Shown here piece by piece: positions 11,721-23,983 of a DNA stretch of 64,000 nucleotides. A program made the translations under genes and the position numbers. Under the pieces are notes generated by a model. It made no database searches, was not told where the DNA came from, and worked only from the letters and a program-made list of their open reading frames with translations. The number at the start of each line of letters is the position of its first letter. The stretch's first letter is position 1. This DNA is from Diatrype stigma (taxonomy: Eukaryota > Ascomycota > Sordariomycetes > Xylariales > Diatrypaceae): NCBI GenBank assembly GCA_022225965.2, contig JAKJXP020000039.1, positions 124,001-188,000 on the forward strand. The letters are read 5' to 3'.

Positions 11721-14513
11721 GGTGTCAGTCAGTCAGTCAGATCTCGTGGCAACTAGGCATATAGAGGCGAAACGTGGGTACTGATGTTTAAGCCGCGTAG
11801 AGCAGTGCGGTAGAAGTAATGGCAATCTTGTAGACAGTAGGCTGGCATTCCACCCGCTCAAGCTAGACTCTCTGTCTCAAGGCAGTTGCAACGAGATGGG
11901 CGACTATGGTATAAATGAGGCATGATATATATGGTAGACAGGTGGTAGACAGGTCTATGTTTAGATATGGGGATAGGGCTCGGTATATATCTAGACACAG
12001 GTACGGGTAGGGAGAGAGGGGCCAACGATGTTAGACAAAGGGTGGGTCTCGGGGTTCCTATAGCGAGACGCGATCCGGCCAGCCGCAAAGCGATGATCAC
12101 ATGTAGAGAATGATACGACCAAAGGGAGAGCAACTCACCTTCTAGGCACAGTAGCAGGTGGAATAAACGATTGGCTGTGGTGGTTCTGAGAAGACCCGTT
12201 TAAGGCTTCCGCAAGACCGACGACATGGAATACAATTGCGAGATATGGCAATCTGCCGAGAAGTCTGGATAAAGGTATTTGGAAAAGCTACTAGAATACC
12301 ACTCACTCCGTCGCCGTGTCCAGTACTATTCTGGCAGCCCTTCTCGTAGCACAAGAGCTAGATCTTGGGCTATACTTATGTCGCGATAAGCGTCATATGA
12401 GGGTGAAGATCAAGGGGAGTTTTGGAATGCGGATGGGCATTGGTCGGCAAGGGGGCTTTACGAGCGATTCTGTACTGTTCGAGCCTATATCAACCCAACT
12501 CCGTAGTAGAATTGTGCTGATGGGGGGCCTCCTTAAGTGGAGCGTGATTCTTCCGTTTGTCCAGGTGAAAGTCACGAGGATCAGAGCTGACAAGTCTCAG
12601 CAGAAGCTCCCAGAACTTCCGTAAGTGCGTCAGTCTAGGCGGGCAGTGTGGGAGAGGCGAGGCGTGTGTCGATAGACCTATTAAGGTGTATGTTAAGACC
12701 CACCTGGCTATGTGAGCATAAGTATAACTATCCAGGTATCCTGGTATCCTGGTATCCTGGTAAACAGATATGGTATGTAGGATTCGTATCAGTCGTATGT
12801 AGTACAGCGGCCTCCTGGGCGTCAAGTATCTACACAGTAGGCAGGCAGGTTGGTGGCATAGCATGCAGTTGCGGCACGGCTGGGTCTTGACCCCACGGGG
12901 TTGTTCGCTTGAGTGGGAAGTTTCCGAGGCGTGGAGGGCGTGTCTAGTATGAAATGACTAGTGGCTCTTCGGGCAAGTGGGTGGTCTCTGGTTGGCGGCT
13001 CAAGAGGGGTCAATCTGTGAAAGGCACGGCACGACTGCACGAGTTCTGACTCGAGCCTTGCGTTATCTATTTATCTACTACTCAGCAATGAATGGCAGGT
13101 AGCAGAAGGTAACTATGGGCCAAGAAGCGCTCTTATCTAGGTTGGAAAGCCAATAGAGCGATGTCTCTTCCTGTGAAGAACATCGGCGCATAGTATTTTG
13201 GACGCAGGACCGAGCACGGGCATAGCTATGGTGGCTTGTATGGTGGATGGTGACTGTGTTCGCACCCTTTCGCATGGGCTTATCAGGTGGAAGTAGACGA
13301 CCCCAGAAGTTGGAACCAACCCGGAACGTTGTGGTTTTGTCACAATGAACTGCGCTGTTTTTACTGGCCAGAGGAAGGCAGATGACGAAGGTGTCGACAG
13401 AAAAGGTGGAACCAGCACAGCTAACAGCGAAAACAATGGGTCTCAAAGGGAACCTGTCAAGGGGGCACCAAGCCTGTCCAGGCCTCATGGCTTGCTAATG
13501 TCCACTGGAGGGAAGCCTCTCGTGCCTGCAGAGAGGCTTGATATGAGTACCTAGGTATCACCAGCGATGGGAAACAGCACTCGCTTATTGGCTTCATCAA
13601 GAGAAGGATAGACCGACTACCTTATAGCCTATAAGGTGGTAACAATGGAATGTATGTACTTACTTAAGTACCTAGTTAACGTTACCTAACCGTTAACATG
13701 TGAACTGGCAGCATGTATGTAGACTGTAGAATAAAGGCCAGGACCTAAGCAAGACCCGAAGTAATCCGCAACGGAAATATACCTAGTAATAGGTACCAAG
13801 ACAGGTCTAGGTCTGATAGTTAAACCTCCAGCTGCAGCCGTCCGAATTTGAAATCCCGACGCTAAGTTCCCAGCTTTACTCTAGAATAACCTTTCCCATG
13901 AATAAGGAGGTTTCTTCATTGTGTACTACCTAGGTAGATATGCACAATAGTAAGCAAACTTGAATGCATAATTCAAGAGCACCATACTCAAATCATTGGT
14001 GCCGGGTGACAGGCAAGTCAGCAGCAGTTCACCATCGAAAGTGGGCAGGGTACCCTGACATCCCTGAGAACGTCAAGCTGCCAGATTCAGCACCAGTTGA
14101 CATCATTGCCTGCAGTAAATACATTAGATACTTACCTACTTCCAGGCTATTGGCGGGTGATTGTTATCGCATGGCAGTGGATCAAGGGAGTTTGGGGCCT
14201 GTATTGTATGTACACTTGACTGCCTCCAGACAGTGGGTCGGCATCATGGAGTCGGGTGCCCGCTCCGTCCCGGCCGACCGGAGCTGGATCCTCTCCCCAC
14301 ACATACTATGGTAAGGTACGAATACCTGGATTTGTACTACCTAGGCATGAGGTTTATATGCATGACAAGAGTAAAGAGAAAAAAAGCCAGCCGTGTTATT
14401 CCCCTATATTTCCGTCGTAGTTTGCCGACAGTGTGTTTTCTGGATTCCTGTCTTTTGTGGGGGCAGTCGACCCCTGAGTCCGATGTGCAGGGACACGGCG
14501 ACTAGATAAGGAC
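11721..14513. other. Long intergenic region, no gene seen
   Basis: About 2.8 kb upstream of the carnitine acetyltransferase gene and downstream of the NLR gene. It contains an 8-bp tandem repeat (12734-12762) and AT-rich stretches around 13620-13960. Frames of up to 136 codons occur but lack domain-like composition. Confidence 0.55.
12734..12762 (+). repeat. 8-bp tandem repeat (GGTATCCT)
   Basis: About 3.5 nearly perfect copies of GGTATCCT in an intergenic region. Confidence 0.85.
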
Positions 14514-17500
14514 TCATCCCGAAGTGTCTTGCTCCAAACAATGTACCATAGGTTTATCCAAATTGCCCCCTTTCAACGCATCCAGAAGCTTCTGGTTCTC
14601 TGCTCTTTCCGCCAGTTCGAGCAACGTTCTTCCACCGGCAAACGTCTTCCTCTGGAAACCCTCGGTCCGCACAGCTTGACAAAAGGCTCTATAAAAGTCT
14701 GAACGGCATTGGCCCTCTCTAGACGGGAAGATCTCGGCTAACCGGCGCAACTCTTGTGAGATGGGACATTCGAATGCCCCGTCGCTGCTCCCCCGAGTCT
14801 GGCCGCCTTCGGTACTGTCCCCATCAACTTGCCCTAGAAAGGTGTTTCGACACCCGTCGTACACCTCAAGGTTGTCGTAAACTGCCGATCTAAGGAAGGC
14901 CTCCAGCATTTCCTCGTCCGCGAAGTCGTCTCTGCAACTGTTGGCTCTAAGCAGCGCTAATACCACGATAGCTGAGGTGACGTGCTGAGCTGCAAAGATA
15001 ACTGCTGATATGGTTTCCCGTCCGGGTGATGGTGATGGATGACCGAACTGATCCGCATCTCGGACCAAGCTGCCAAACTCGTCGTGGTAGGTGGAAACAA
15101 AATTGACAAAGTTCTCGTCCAGGCTTGTATCAACGTCAAATCCTGCATCCCAAATCACCTTCAAAATGTCACAAGACTCATCCACGGCAATATTGTAATA
15201 TCTTGGATACCGAAGAGGGAGTGGGGTTGCTGTCCGCACTCGGGTTTCCATGGGCATATCCGCGCCTGGTCTATACCAATGGCAGCCGTGTATATCGCGC
15301 GACACTTTGATCAAGAACAGAAACGCCATGTGCCTGTTGGCGGCTACGCGAAACGAATCCGCGTGCTTCATCAACAACCGGAGGCTTCGAGGACGCGTAC
15401 GATCGATACTATTGTATATGCACTCTCTGAGAATACCGTCTGATGGTTTACCACCGTGAGATAGGAGCAATTCCAAGATTGCAGCATCTTTTAGTCCAGC
15501 AGCTCGTTTGATCGCTTCTCCGTCTGCACAGGCCGTCGCAATGAGGTCGCTTGGCGAAGGGCCAAAGCGGGCAAATAGTTGGATGTGATCTTCAAGAGCG
15601 CCGACTTGAGGGTCATCCGACTCGCAGAATCTGACGAGAAATTTTCGAAATGGCGACTTTCCGTTTTGGTCTTTTGCATCAGCATCAGCACCATGTGACA
15701 AGAGCAACTTTGGAATTTCAATATTGTTCCATCGCGCAGGAAAATGCAAAGCAGTCTCGTCTTTCGAGTTACGGGCATTAACGTCAGCCCCATGCAAGAT
15801 AAGAATTGCACACATCTCAACGGCTTGCTTGGCATCGTACTCCGAAGCTGCATGCATTAATGGTGTGCGATCCCCTCTTAAGTGGTTAGGGTTTGCTCCC
15901 TGTTCGAGAACCATGGTCAGAAGCGATGGCTTCGCCTTTGAGCGGGCGTGCATTATTTTTGTTGCTGTGTTATCTCCTTCGTGTATGAAGGACACGTCAG
16001 CACCATTTGCTATGAGCAACTCAAGGAACTGAGGATCATCCGCATCAAGCGCTGCAAATATCGGACATAGACCATTTCCTCTTGCATTCACATCAGCTCC
16101 AAGTTCGACAAGCAATCTGGCAGGCGCCAGATCACCTGTCATAATGGCACTTTGCAGCAGATTCGACTTCCAATTTGCTGGGCTCTTCATGCTAATAAGG
16201 ACCGGAAAGCTCACAGGTTAGTTGTTTTTCGAACCGGACACCAGGTATGTTATTAGGCAGGTTGTGGTAGAGAAAGTTTGGTTATTATATGGTTATACAT
16301 ACTGTAAATAATATTAGCGAGTGTTTGCATACCGTACTAAGCAAGTAACTGCTTGGTTCATTGGTTATAAGCCAGAGATTATAATATGAGGTACATCATA
16401 GAAGGTAATGTTCTTGTACTTACCAGAAGCTCCCGTTTAGATGCAATGACCCCGGCTTTTTGGTGAGTTCTCCAGATCGATTTCGAAACAGGTGGCCCGA
16501 ATTGACCGTATATATCAAGTATGGAGGAGCAAGACCCATCATTTGAAACTATCGGCCGCGTCGAATCTTCCTTGTTCGTGATTTCATCTAGTTTTAGATT
16601 CTTAAGAGCGAAGGTTACGAAGCCGTCAGAATTTTTGGAGTATCTATATCCTGAGGCTGCAAAGTATTTGAGGCCAAGCCTCTTCCCAATATCTTGGAGA
16701 TCCTGCATGTTAACGTTAGAATTGTCCATATTCCGAGGCATTTCAGGGCCCAGTTGGTCCTGCAATAATAACGTGCGAGCTATCTCCAGCTCATCTCTCC
16801 AGATGGACCAATCGAGAGCTGTTTGACCTCGACGGCTTTCTGCCCGATAATCAGCTCCCGCACGTAGTAGCATGTGAACAACGGATACATGACCAAAAAA
16901 TGTTGCCCTGCTCTCTTGTCAGCCGAAACTTCATATGTCGCCTGTTACAGAGAATTTTTGTTGTAAATATACAATAAGTGTAGATATGCAATTGCATATT
17001 TGCTTACCAAAAAAGGGGCGTCCATCCTTCGGAGTCTTTAGCGTTCAGATCAGATTTGGCCTCAATGAGGACTTCCACGACCCTATAATGGCCATTGGCT
17101 GCCGCCCAGTGCATAGGAGTCCATAGCTCAGAGTCGTAAGGTGTCGTGTCAGCTCCGGAATCGATGAGATCCCTACTTATCGAGGAAAGACCCCAATATG
17201 CCGATAGATGCAGTGCCGCTTGGTTGGTGGGGATCGAGGAAAATAATTCAGCAGCAACTGTTGTATTACTAACTTCCGAACTGAATTGTAGTGATTGGAC
17301 GGCACTCAATCGAGTGTTTTCGTTGGTTAGTAAACTGAGAACCAGAGAACGTAGCTGCTCCTCGGCACTCTCGTCTTGGATGTGAGCTCCCCAGTGGTGG
17401 GATGCGTAGTGAAGGAACGGGAGGTCCTCGAGGCGCTTGCGTAACTCCGACACGTCCTTGGCCGGTCTGTTCGACATTGGTTTCAAGCACAGATATCGAA

Positions 17501-19197
17501 TACAAGACCGGGCGATGTCGACTTGGACTTCCCTAAGACCGGCCTTGCGAGTATTCAAAAACTCGTACACGGAAGTATGGACCAGTCTTACCGTTTGGGT
17601 CTCATCGGTGGTGACCAATCCGGCGCAGACACGGAGAATCAGGACACCATTGGTCAGTCCGTCCTGATCGACGTGGTCCATACCATCCTCGACAGCGAAC
17701 CCGTGTGTCATCTCTGCAACTGTCAAGAGTTGACGCGCGTTGATAATCCATCCGATGACTCGATGAGCCAGGCGACTGAGTGCCGGGGGTTGATTATCGA
17801 TTCGGCGAAGACTTGATTCGAAAACCTCGTTTATTTCGGTCGGGGAGTCTTGAAGCACCCTTTTCATCTCTAACACGGATGTCTGTTGTAGGAGATGTTC
17901 AATGAGAATATGGGCAATGAGGAATCTACTCAGGTCTTGACATTAGACCCATGGCGTTAACAACTTGAAGAGAGGGAGTGTGGACTAACATGCCGTTCGA
18001 TTTCTGAACTATTCGATTCATCAACTCGGTGCTAATTTGAGACTGGAAGGGGCTTTCTTGAAAGCGCTCGGTCGCGTGCCTGATAATATCTTCGACAGGA
18101 CACTCCATTTTAAGCTCTAAAATCGCCATAGACGGCGGTGTTGTGGCGTTGAACCCGCTTGGGCCTTGGTCTCGGCTTGTGATGAGAATTCTGCATCCTG
18201 AATTCTTGAAGCTGAGCAGATACTTCCTCAGTCCTTCTCTGCAGTCCAGCTCGTCCTCCGCATCTAGGACCAAGAATACCGGCCTTGCCAATCCAGATAC
18301 ATTGGCGATCACCTTCGCTAGGATGTTCGGGTTCTTGAAAGCGTCAAAATGCCCCAGGCTCTCCTTGGCACAACTGACAACCTCTCCATCCCCTTGCTCA
18401 ATCAACTGGTACACCAGGCATTGCAGCATGCCAATCAGATTCTGCTTTCTTCGAGCGGCGAAGTCGCAGAAGAAATAGCACAGATGTATCTGGCCTAGGC
18501 GTTGCCGCTCCATCAAGTCATCGACAACCAGCGAGGCCAGACCTGACTTCCCCACGCCCGGAGGACCATAGCACCAAATGAAGTCAACTGACGACTTTTG
18601 GTGGAGCCATTGTTGATAGTGTGTAGAGTTCAGAAACCATTTCCCCGTGCCGGGACACGTCAAAACCCGAGGCTTCGAGATCGTATCCGGCCGCGGGAAG
18701 GCAAACAGGAGTTGACCACGCTCATGCGACAGGACCAACGGATCAATCCTGGAGAGAGTAGCAGTCGTTGTTGCGAGAACATTGGCTGATACGAAGCTAT
18801 CGAGCATGACGCGGTACTGTTGAAAAGTCCGGATATGGTCTCTGATCTGTTCTTTCTGGAGCGGCCAGAGCACCCCCCAGAAGCCCATAGCTTTTCCGAG
18901 CGTTGCTTCGATCTTGCTCAAACCATTCTCGCATGCAGACATCACGGCCGACAGCTGTGCCCCTCTTGCGAGCGTGGCAGCATCTTGGTGCCTTTGAACG
19001 TCGCCAGAGTCGAGCACTTGTTGTAACTGGAGAAGCACCACCACTAGAGCCCGAGATTCCCTGAGGTACTCCTCGCGAGTGGCATGTGCATCCCGAACGG
19101 CGGAGAAGTAGCTGTAGCCGAACTTGGTGACCTCGCAAGCGATTTGGAGAAGACTAGAGAAGCTCGCAGCAGTACCGAGAGGGTCTTGCCACGCCAT
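14514..19197 (-). CDS. NACHT-ankyrin NLR-like (STAND) protein
   Basis: Fungal NLR-type signal-transducing ATPase; relatives act in heterokaryon incompatibility or non-self recognition. Exons 17990-19197, 17008-17925, 16424-16907 and 14514-16184 join in frame to 1426 aa. Residues 1-140 form a helical N-terminal domain of the kind heading many fungal NLRs (MAWQDPLGTAASFSSLLQIA). The NACHT part shows Walker A GPPGVGKS (211-218), Walker B VFLVLDAEDELD (307-318) and RILITSRD (336-343). A helical winged region follows, then ankyrin repeats across exon junctions (WTPMHWAAANGHYRVVEVLI, WTPLFWATFFGHVSVVHMLL) and again throughout exon 4 (LLVELGADVNARG, AILILHGADVNARN). The third intron (239 nt) is longer than the others and its acceptor (AAG before AGCCCAGC) is weak, so exon 4 could instead be a separate ankyrin gene starting near 16190. 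Effector function and ligand are unknown. Confidence 0.85.
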
Positions 19198-19274
19198 TTA
19201 GGAATAATCACTCAAGGCAGGCCAGCTGAGGCAGGCTAGAAAGCGACTCATGTTATGGTGCATACAGGCTGTAT

Positions 19275-19332
19275 GTATATAGAGATATTGAGGGTTATAT
19301 GTAGTATATAGAGATATTAGGGGTTATATGTA
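19275..19332 (+). repeat. 29-bp tandem duplication
   Basis: Two adjacent 29-bp units, 19275-19303 and 19304-19332, each starting GTATATAGAGATATT and ending GGGTTATATGTA; they differ only by a GA/AG change in the middle. Confidence 0.9.
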
Positions 19333-19556
19333 TGTTTTCGAATTAGGCCTAAGGCTCTGTAATAGCTAGCCTAGGCTTCCGTGCCGCCCTTATCCAATAT
19401 TCCGGCTGCACTGACCGCGAGCTATTGTAGATTCTAGTAAATCGATACAAAGTATTGCGTTGTGCTCTCGTCACCGACTGCCGATTGCATTAATCGTTCT
19501 TAGCATAAAATCGGGGTTTTCTTTGTTCTCTTGAAGTCGTCATGAAAGTACCTATT

Positions 19557-19865
19557 TGTTGGGTGGCTAGTGCCCTAGTCATTTATCCACTCTGTTGAAC
19601 TGAAGGTCAAGGCTGGAGTAGTTGCGAGTACAGTACAATGCCCCTGGGCCATTTGTGTCTATAAGTAAGCAGACGATTCCTCCCTCCAGTATAGCAGTAG
19701 ATACTCGGTCAACTAAGCTCATTATCCTGACTTTCAGCACACTCCATTATATAGGCTAGCTCACACACTCAGCTTCACAGCTGCATTCTATACACCTACA
19801 CATACCGATTTCACTCCTTCTTTCCCGTCTTTCCTACAGGTGATTCCAGTACACCTGTCATAGTA
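19557..19865 (+). repeat. Dispersed repeat, copy A
   Basis: The left part (TGTTGGGTGGCTAGT near 19557) and the right part (TATATAGGCTAGC near 19749 through GTGATTCCAGTACACCTGT near 19859) match copy B at 27872-28038 in the same order and orientation. Copy A carries about 150 extra bases between the two parts. The right end lies directly against the stop codon of the rhodopsin-domain gene. Probably a remnant of a mobile element; terminal structures and coding capacity were not found. Confidence 0.8.
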
Positions 19866-21285
19866 TTACACTGAGGGTACAGGACCAGAGGCAGAACTGG
19901 GTGCAGAGGTGCGGGTATCACTAGTGCTACGTTCGACACTCCATTTAGAAAAGTCGATACCCATATACGGCGAGGGGATCCAGGGACGAAAGAATGCAGA
20001 ATCCTGACGGTCGAGCGTCGTGCCCTCTAGAGTGGCCATGGTATCCAAAAGGCTTTTCTGGAGTCTCTGCCACCAGAAATTGTCTCTAGGTATTGGGGAT
20101 TCGGCCAGTGCGTGATCCCTTTGGGCTCCGTCGAATTGTGCCATCTTATTTTCCTCCCGACTTTTGGTGTTTTGTTTTCTGCCAACCCAAAGCGAGCGAA
20201 ATGATACAACACAGGCGATTATATAGGCTGATATAGAAAAGGTTATTATCAAAGCGTCTTGTTTCAAGGAAAGAAGAACTTACAAATAATATATTCCATA
20301 TAAAACCAAAATAAAGCCCATGATGTATCTAGTACTTTGTGGTCGGCATTCTGCTCAGTTCCGTACAAATCGCCGAAGATGCTGCCACGGACGATGGTGA
20401 AAGCAATGTTAAAGACGATTAAAAGGAAGACGCTGGTGAGAATGAGTTTCTGGCGCAGGTTGATTTTGGTCTTCCAAGCTATAACAATAGGGAAGGCGAT
20501 AACTGCGATTGGCGGCAATAATCAGCGGTCATTATTCAAACTGAATGGTGGGAAATACGTGAAGTCTCACGATATGGGGAAACCTACTAATAGCATCGGA
20601 AAGAACATCGATAGATATCGATACTCTATATGCTGTGTATATGTACTTCACGCTGGACTCGGACGCACACTCAACGACAATATGTTCCAGAGTACCGAAT
20701 GAGCAACTATAAGGAATCACACCGAGAAGCACGGCTAAGCAGCTGATAACAACGACAAGCGAAATCCACCAAGCAATCAAATAAGCCTTGATCTGATGAC
20801 CGAGTCGATAGAAGAAGACCAAGAAGTTGAGCTTGATGAGCCAGATTCCCACCGTGTCCAAGATCAATACGACGCCGTCGGCTCGCAGACCAGCAGCCAT
20901 ACGAACCGGAAAGTCTGGACCAGGGATGGCCTGGCCATTTTCAACGTGCATCATTAGATAGATGTCTCCTAGGAAGCGCTGGAGCACTGCGGCGACGCTG
21001 ATGAGGATTGCCATGGAGCCTATAACCAGGTAGTCTTCGAAGAAGAGTCGGCGAAAGCAGATGAGTCTGATCATGAACCGGAGGATGCAGACTGTAAGAC
21101 ACAGACCAATGCCTATCCAGAGGACAATCTAAGCACAGCGAGGCGTCAAAGTAACTGAGCTCAGTATTCTTTCATTCTGCCAGGCCCCAATGCTAGGGTG
21201 TGATAGCGAGACGTACCTTGAAGGCGCCCTCGTGTATCCGCTCCGTCGTGGTTTCATAAAGCGCGTCGTCCCCGAGTGCAGCCAT
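19866..21285 (-). CDS. Fungal rhodopsin-domain (SAT4-family) integral membrane protein
   Basis: Four exons, 21217-21285, 20588-21128, 20284-20502 and 19866-20227, splice in frame to 396 aa. About seven hydrophobic segments are visible, including IVLWIGIGLCLTVCILRFMI, YLVIGSMAILISVAAVL, AYLIAWWISLVVVISCLAVL, IIIAFPIVIAW, KLILTSVFLLIVFNIAFTIV and ALFWFYMEYII, with an ISIDVLSDA motif and an FEDYL motif as in the large ascomycete family of rhodopsin-domain proteins related to Pth11-like receptors and SAT4. The polar cytosolic tail (about 110 residues) is Ser/Thr-rich. Function is unknown; members are frequent near secondary-metabolite genes or act as surface receptors. The stop codon abuts dispersed repeat A, so the original tail may have been altered. 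Confidence 0.87.
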
Positions 21286-22307
21286 CTTCGGAAATGGTTC
21301 AAGGACTCTAAGAGCCTACCACGATACGTTACCTACTCTGTTTCAAGAAGTGACAATAATAATGCAGAGGTCGAGTCTCGGACAGTCAAAAGATGGATAG
21401 CGGCTTTCAGAATTTGCTCTACGTAGTTCTATTCAGGTTGGGATAGTGGAAGTGGTAGGTTGTACTTATATAAGGAGCCTCTATATAAGCAGGCTGGTGT
21501 GTCTTGATGCCAGTCATTATTTTTAGAGACTGGCCCTCCTAGAGCATGATTAGCCCTGAGAATGGTAATGGTGCATTGGTGTAGGTGCCATATGTCGAGT
21601 GCATTTGCGGGCGGTTTTTTGTGCACTTCCTAGGATCCTATTCAATACTACAGGAGCAGTTTGCAGGATTCGCAAGCATACCTACCTTGTCAGCTCGTCA
21701 AGTATCGTAAGAAGAAGAGTACATGAGACAACCAAGAGAGGGTGGCAGCCTTATCACTACATGCGCCTACTGCATATAAATACGTTCCAAGCCCATATCC
21801 TCTTGTTACATTGACCAACTATTAACTGCAGGGTGTTTCGGGTCTTCAGCAGGTGTAAGCGAGCAAGGCTGAGCCAAATGGTACCCCATTTTCCTATAGA
21901 GAAACATGAAGCGGCCGAAGGAGGCTTGCGTGGTGTATGTGAGGTGTCGCGGGGGCGTCAGCTGTGTGCAACGGCATTGTTGGAATGGAAGTGTTGCACT
22001 TCTTTACTTGGCCCCCTGAACTTTCAATAAATAGCACCCAAACAGCTGCATGATGACGCTAGGTTAATCTCGCCAAGCTGGCCTATAGCACGTTACTCAC
22101 TAAAAATTAAAAATACACCTACGACCTTGTGTTGGCTTTCGACTCCGCTTTTCTCTCTCTCTCTTGTTTCCCTCCAACCCCCCCCCCACCTGGCGAGCCG
22201 CACCGCCAATCGCAGTGTTGCCTCTTTCCCAAGCTTGAGTCTTGGAACTACGTATTTGTTGACCTCGAACTGCGGAGGACAATTTTGGTCACGATTGCAA
22301 ACCAACA
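21286..22307. other. Intergenic region between divergent genes
   Basis: Shared upstream region of the rhodopsin-domain gene (-) and the SDR gene (+), 1.0 kb. It has a C run at 22179-22190 within a CT-rich stretch just before the SDR start, typical of fungal promoters. No gene seen. Confidence 0.6.
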
Positions 22308-23446
22308 ATGCTTTTTACAATCATTATTGGCATTGCAGTTGTTGTCATTCTAGCCGGCTCCATGACTGACGTCCGGGAAATGTTCCGCGTGGTCCTCTTC
22401 GGATCACGCAACGATGCATCGCGCAGTGCCGCTGGTTTTGACCCTGCCAAAGATATCCCGTCTCTGGCAGGCAAGGTCATCATGATCACGGGCGCTGCGG
22501 GCTTTCTCGGTCGCCAGACGGCTATCGAGCTGGCTCGCTACGGCCGGCCGGCGCGCATCTACGTCGCAGACCTGCCCCGGGACGAGGAGTCCAAGAAGGC
22601 CGTCGCCAACGAAATCATCCATGGGGCCTATGGAGATCACGAAGAATCTGCTGAACTACGCACCGAGATTCGGTTCGTCGACCTGGATCTGGCCTCTCTA
22701 GAATCCGTCCGAAATTGCGCCGCCAGCTTCCTCGCTCAAGAAGAGCAGCTGGACATCCTCTTCTTGAACGCAGGGATCATACGCGTCTCACCTGCAACGA
22801 CAAAGGAAGGTTACGAAGCCCATTTCGGCATTAACTATCTTGGCCACGCACTTTTGGCTAGATTGCTGACACCATTACTGCGGCATACTGCCGAGCGACC
22901 AGGCGCCGACGTACGTGTGGTTGTTGTCTCGAGCGAAGGACACTTGATGGCACCAAAAATTGGCATTGACTTCGATTCAGTAAGGAGTGATTGCGCAGGC
23001 ATGGTAAGCTCTTGTCACATTTGTTCATGTGCGACGAAATGAATTGCTGACAGTGAATCATTGTATAGCCGTACGCAAAACGGTACGGACAGAGCAAAGT
23101 AGCCCTGATTGGCTTGACGAAGGAGCTCTCTCGCGAGTATCCCCAATTCACGGTTGCTGCGGTACACCCTGGAAGAATCTTGACGGGCATGGCTGAATCA
23201 TTGCGGAAAGAGAGTCTGTTGACTCGTCTAACCCTTCCCATTGCGCCATTGTTCTGCGTTTCTCCATCAGTTGGGATCAGGAACCACCTGTGGGCTGCAA
23301 CTAGCCCAGACGTGGTCTCCGGTATGTACTACGAGCCTGTGGGCGTACCCGGGAAGCTCTCGGCTCCAGCACAAGACGAGAAGCTTCTCAAGAGGCTCCA
23401 TGAATGGACCAACGATGCCTTAAAAGCGACCAAGCCAACCGAGTAA
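22308..23446 (+). CDS. Short-chain dehydrogenase/reductase with N-terminal membrane anchor
   Basis: Two exons, 22308-23003 and 23069-23446 (donor GTAAGC, acceptor TAG), give 357 aa. A hydrophobic segment at residues 2-18 (LFTIIIGIAVVVILAG) suggests anchoring to a membrane such as the ER. The Rossmann part starts with GKVIMITGAAGFLGR (cofactor-binding TGxxGxxG form), followed by DLDLAS, LDILFLNAG and the catalytic YGQSK (YxxxK), with VVVVSSEGH supplying the Ser. This is the classical SDR layout of retinol-dehydrogenase/WW-oxidoreductase-like enzymes, which use NAD(P)(H) to interconvert alcohols and ketones. Substrate is unknown. It lies tail to tail with the sterol-binding protein gene. Confidence 0.92.
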
Positions 23447-23983
23447 TTATGAAGAGCTCTCCTATTTACACCCTAGTTTCTATATCCTAGTTTTCGAAAC
23501 CACCTGTAATTGGCTTAATAAATGTGTGCCGAGCTGTTTTGAAGTACTTCATCTGAGAATGCACTTAACCTGTAATACAACCTGAATATCCGTTACTTTT
23601 ATTTCGTACCTATGTACCTTATCAGAACTCTGCCTTCATATCAGGCCAAGCAGACGAATACACAAGGCTGCGAAGTAAACACCAGTATCTGATTGGATCA
23701 CTACAATATCTCGTCTCACGTCAGCGAGATAATGTTACCGTGCGCCTGCCACAGTGGAACTCATACTAGGCATGCTTCCCTGGCTGTGCTTGCATATCCA
23801 TTAGTGAAACCCTACTCTACGACACCATAGGTACATGGCGAACCAAACTGAAAACATCCCTGTTCTGTTACGTCGCAATCTGACGCCGCCCTCCCAAACG
23901 CGGGCCACCAACTCACCAACTGCATATCCTGAGGTATCAGGCTGTTGGCTTTTTTCCATGCCACCCTACGACTCCTGCGCGCA
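23447..23983. other. Intergenic region between convergent genes
   Basis: 537 bp holding the 3' UTRs of the SDR and oxysterol-binding genes. Nothing else seen. Confidence 0.6.

Larger units (their letters stand above)
19198..19865. other. Intergenic spacer made largely of repeats
   Basis: Between the NLR start and the 3' end of the rhodopsin-domain gene. It holds a 29-bp direct repeat pair (19275-19332) and copy A of a dispersed repeat (19557-19865). No gene seen. Confidence 0.65.

Noticed and set aside
13964..14314. 116-codon plus-strand frame downstream of the NLR gene
   Set aside because: No domain, no consistent codon use, and overlaps equally long frames in other phases.
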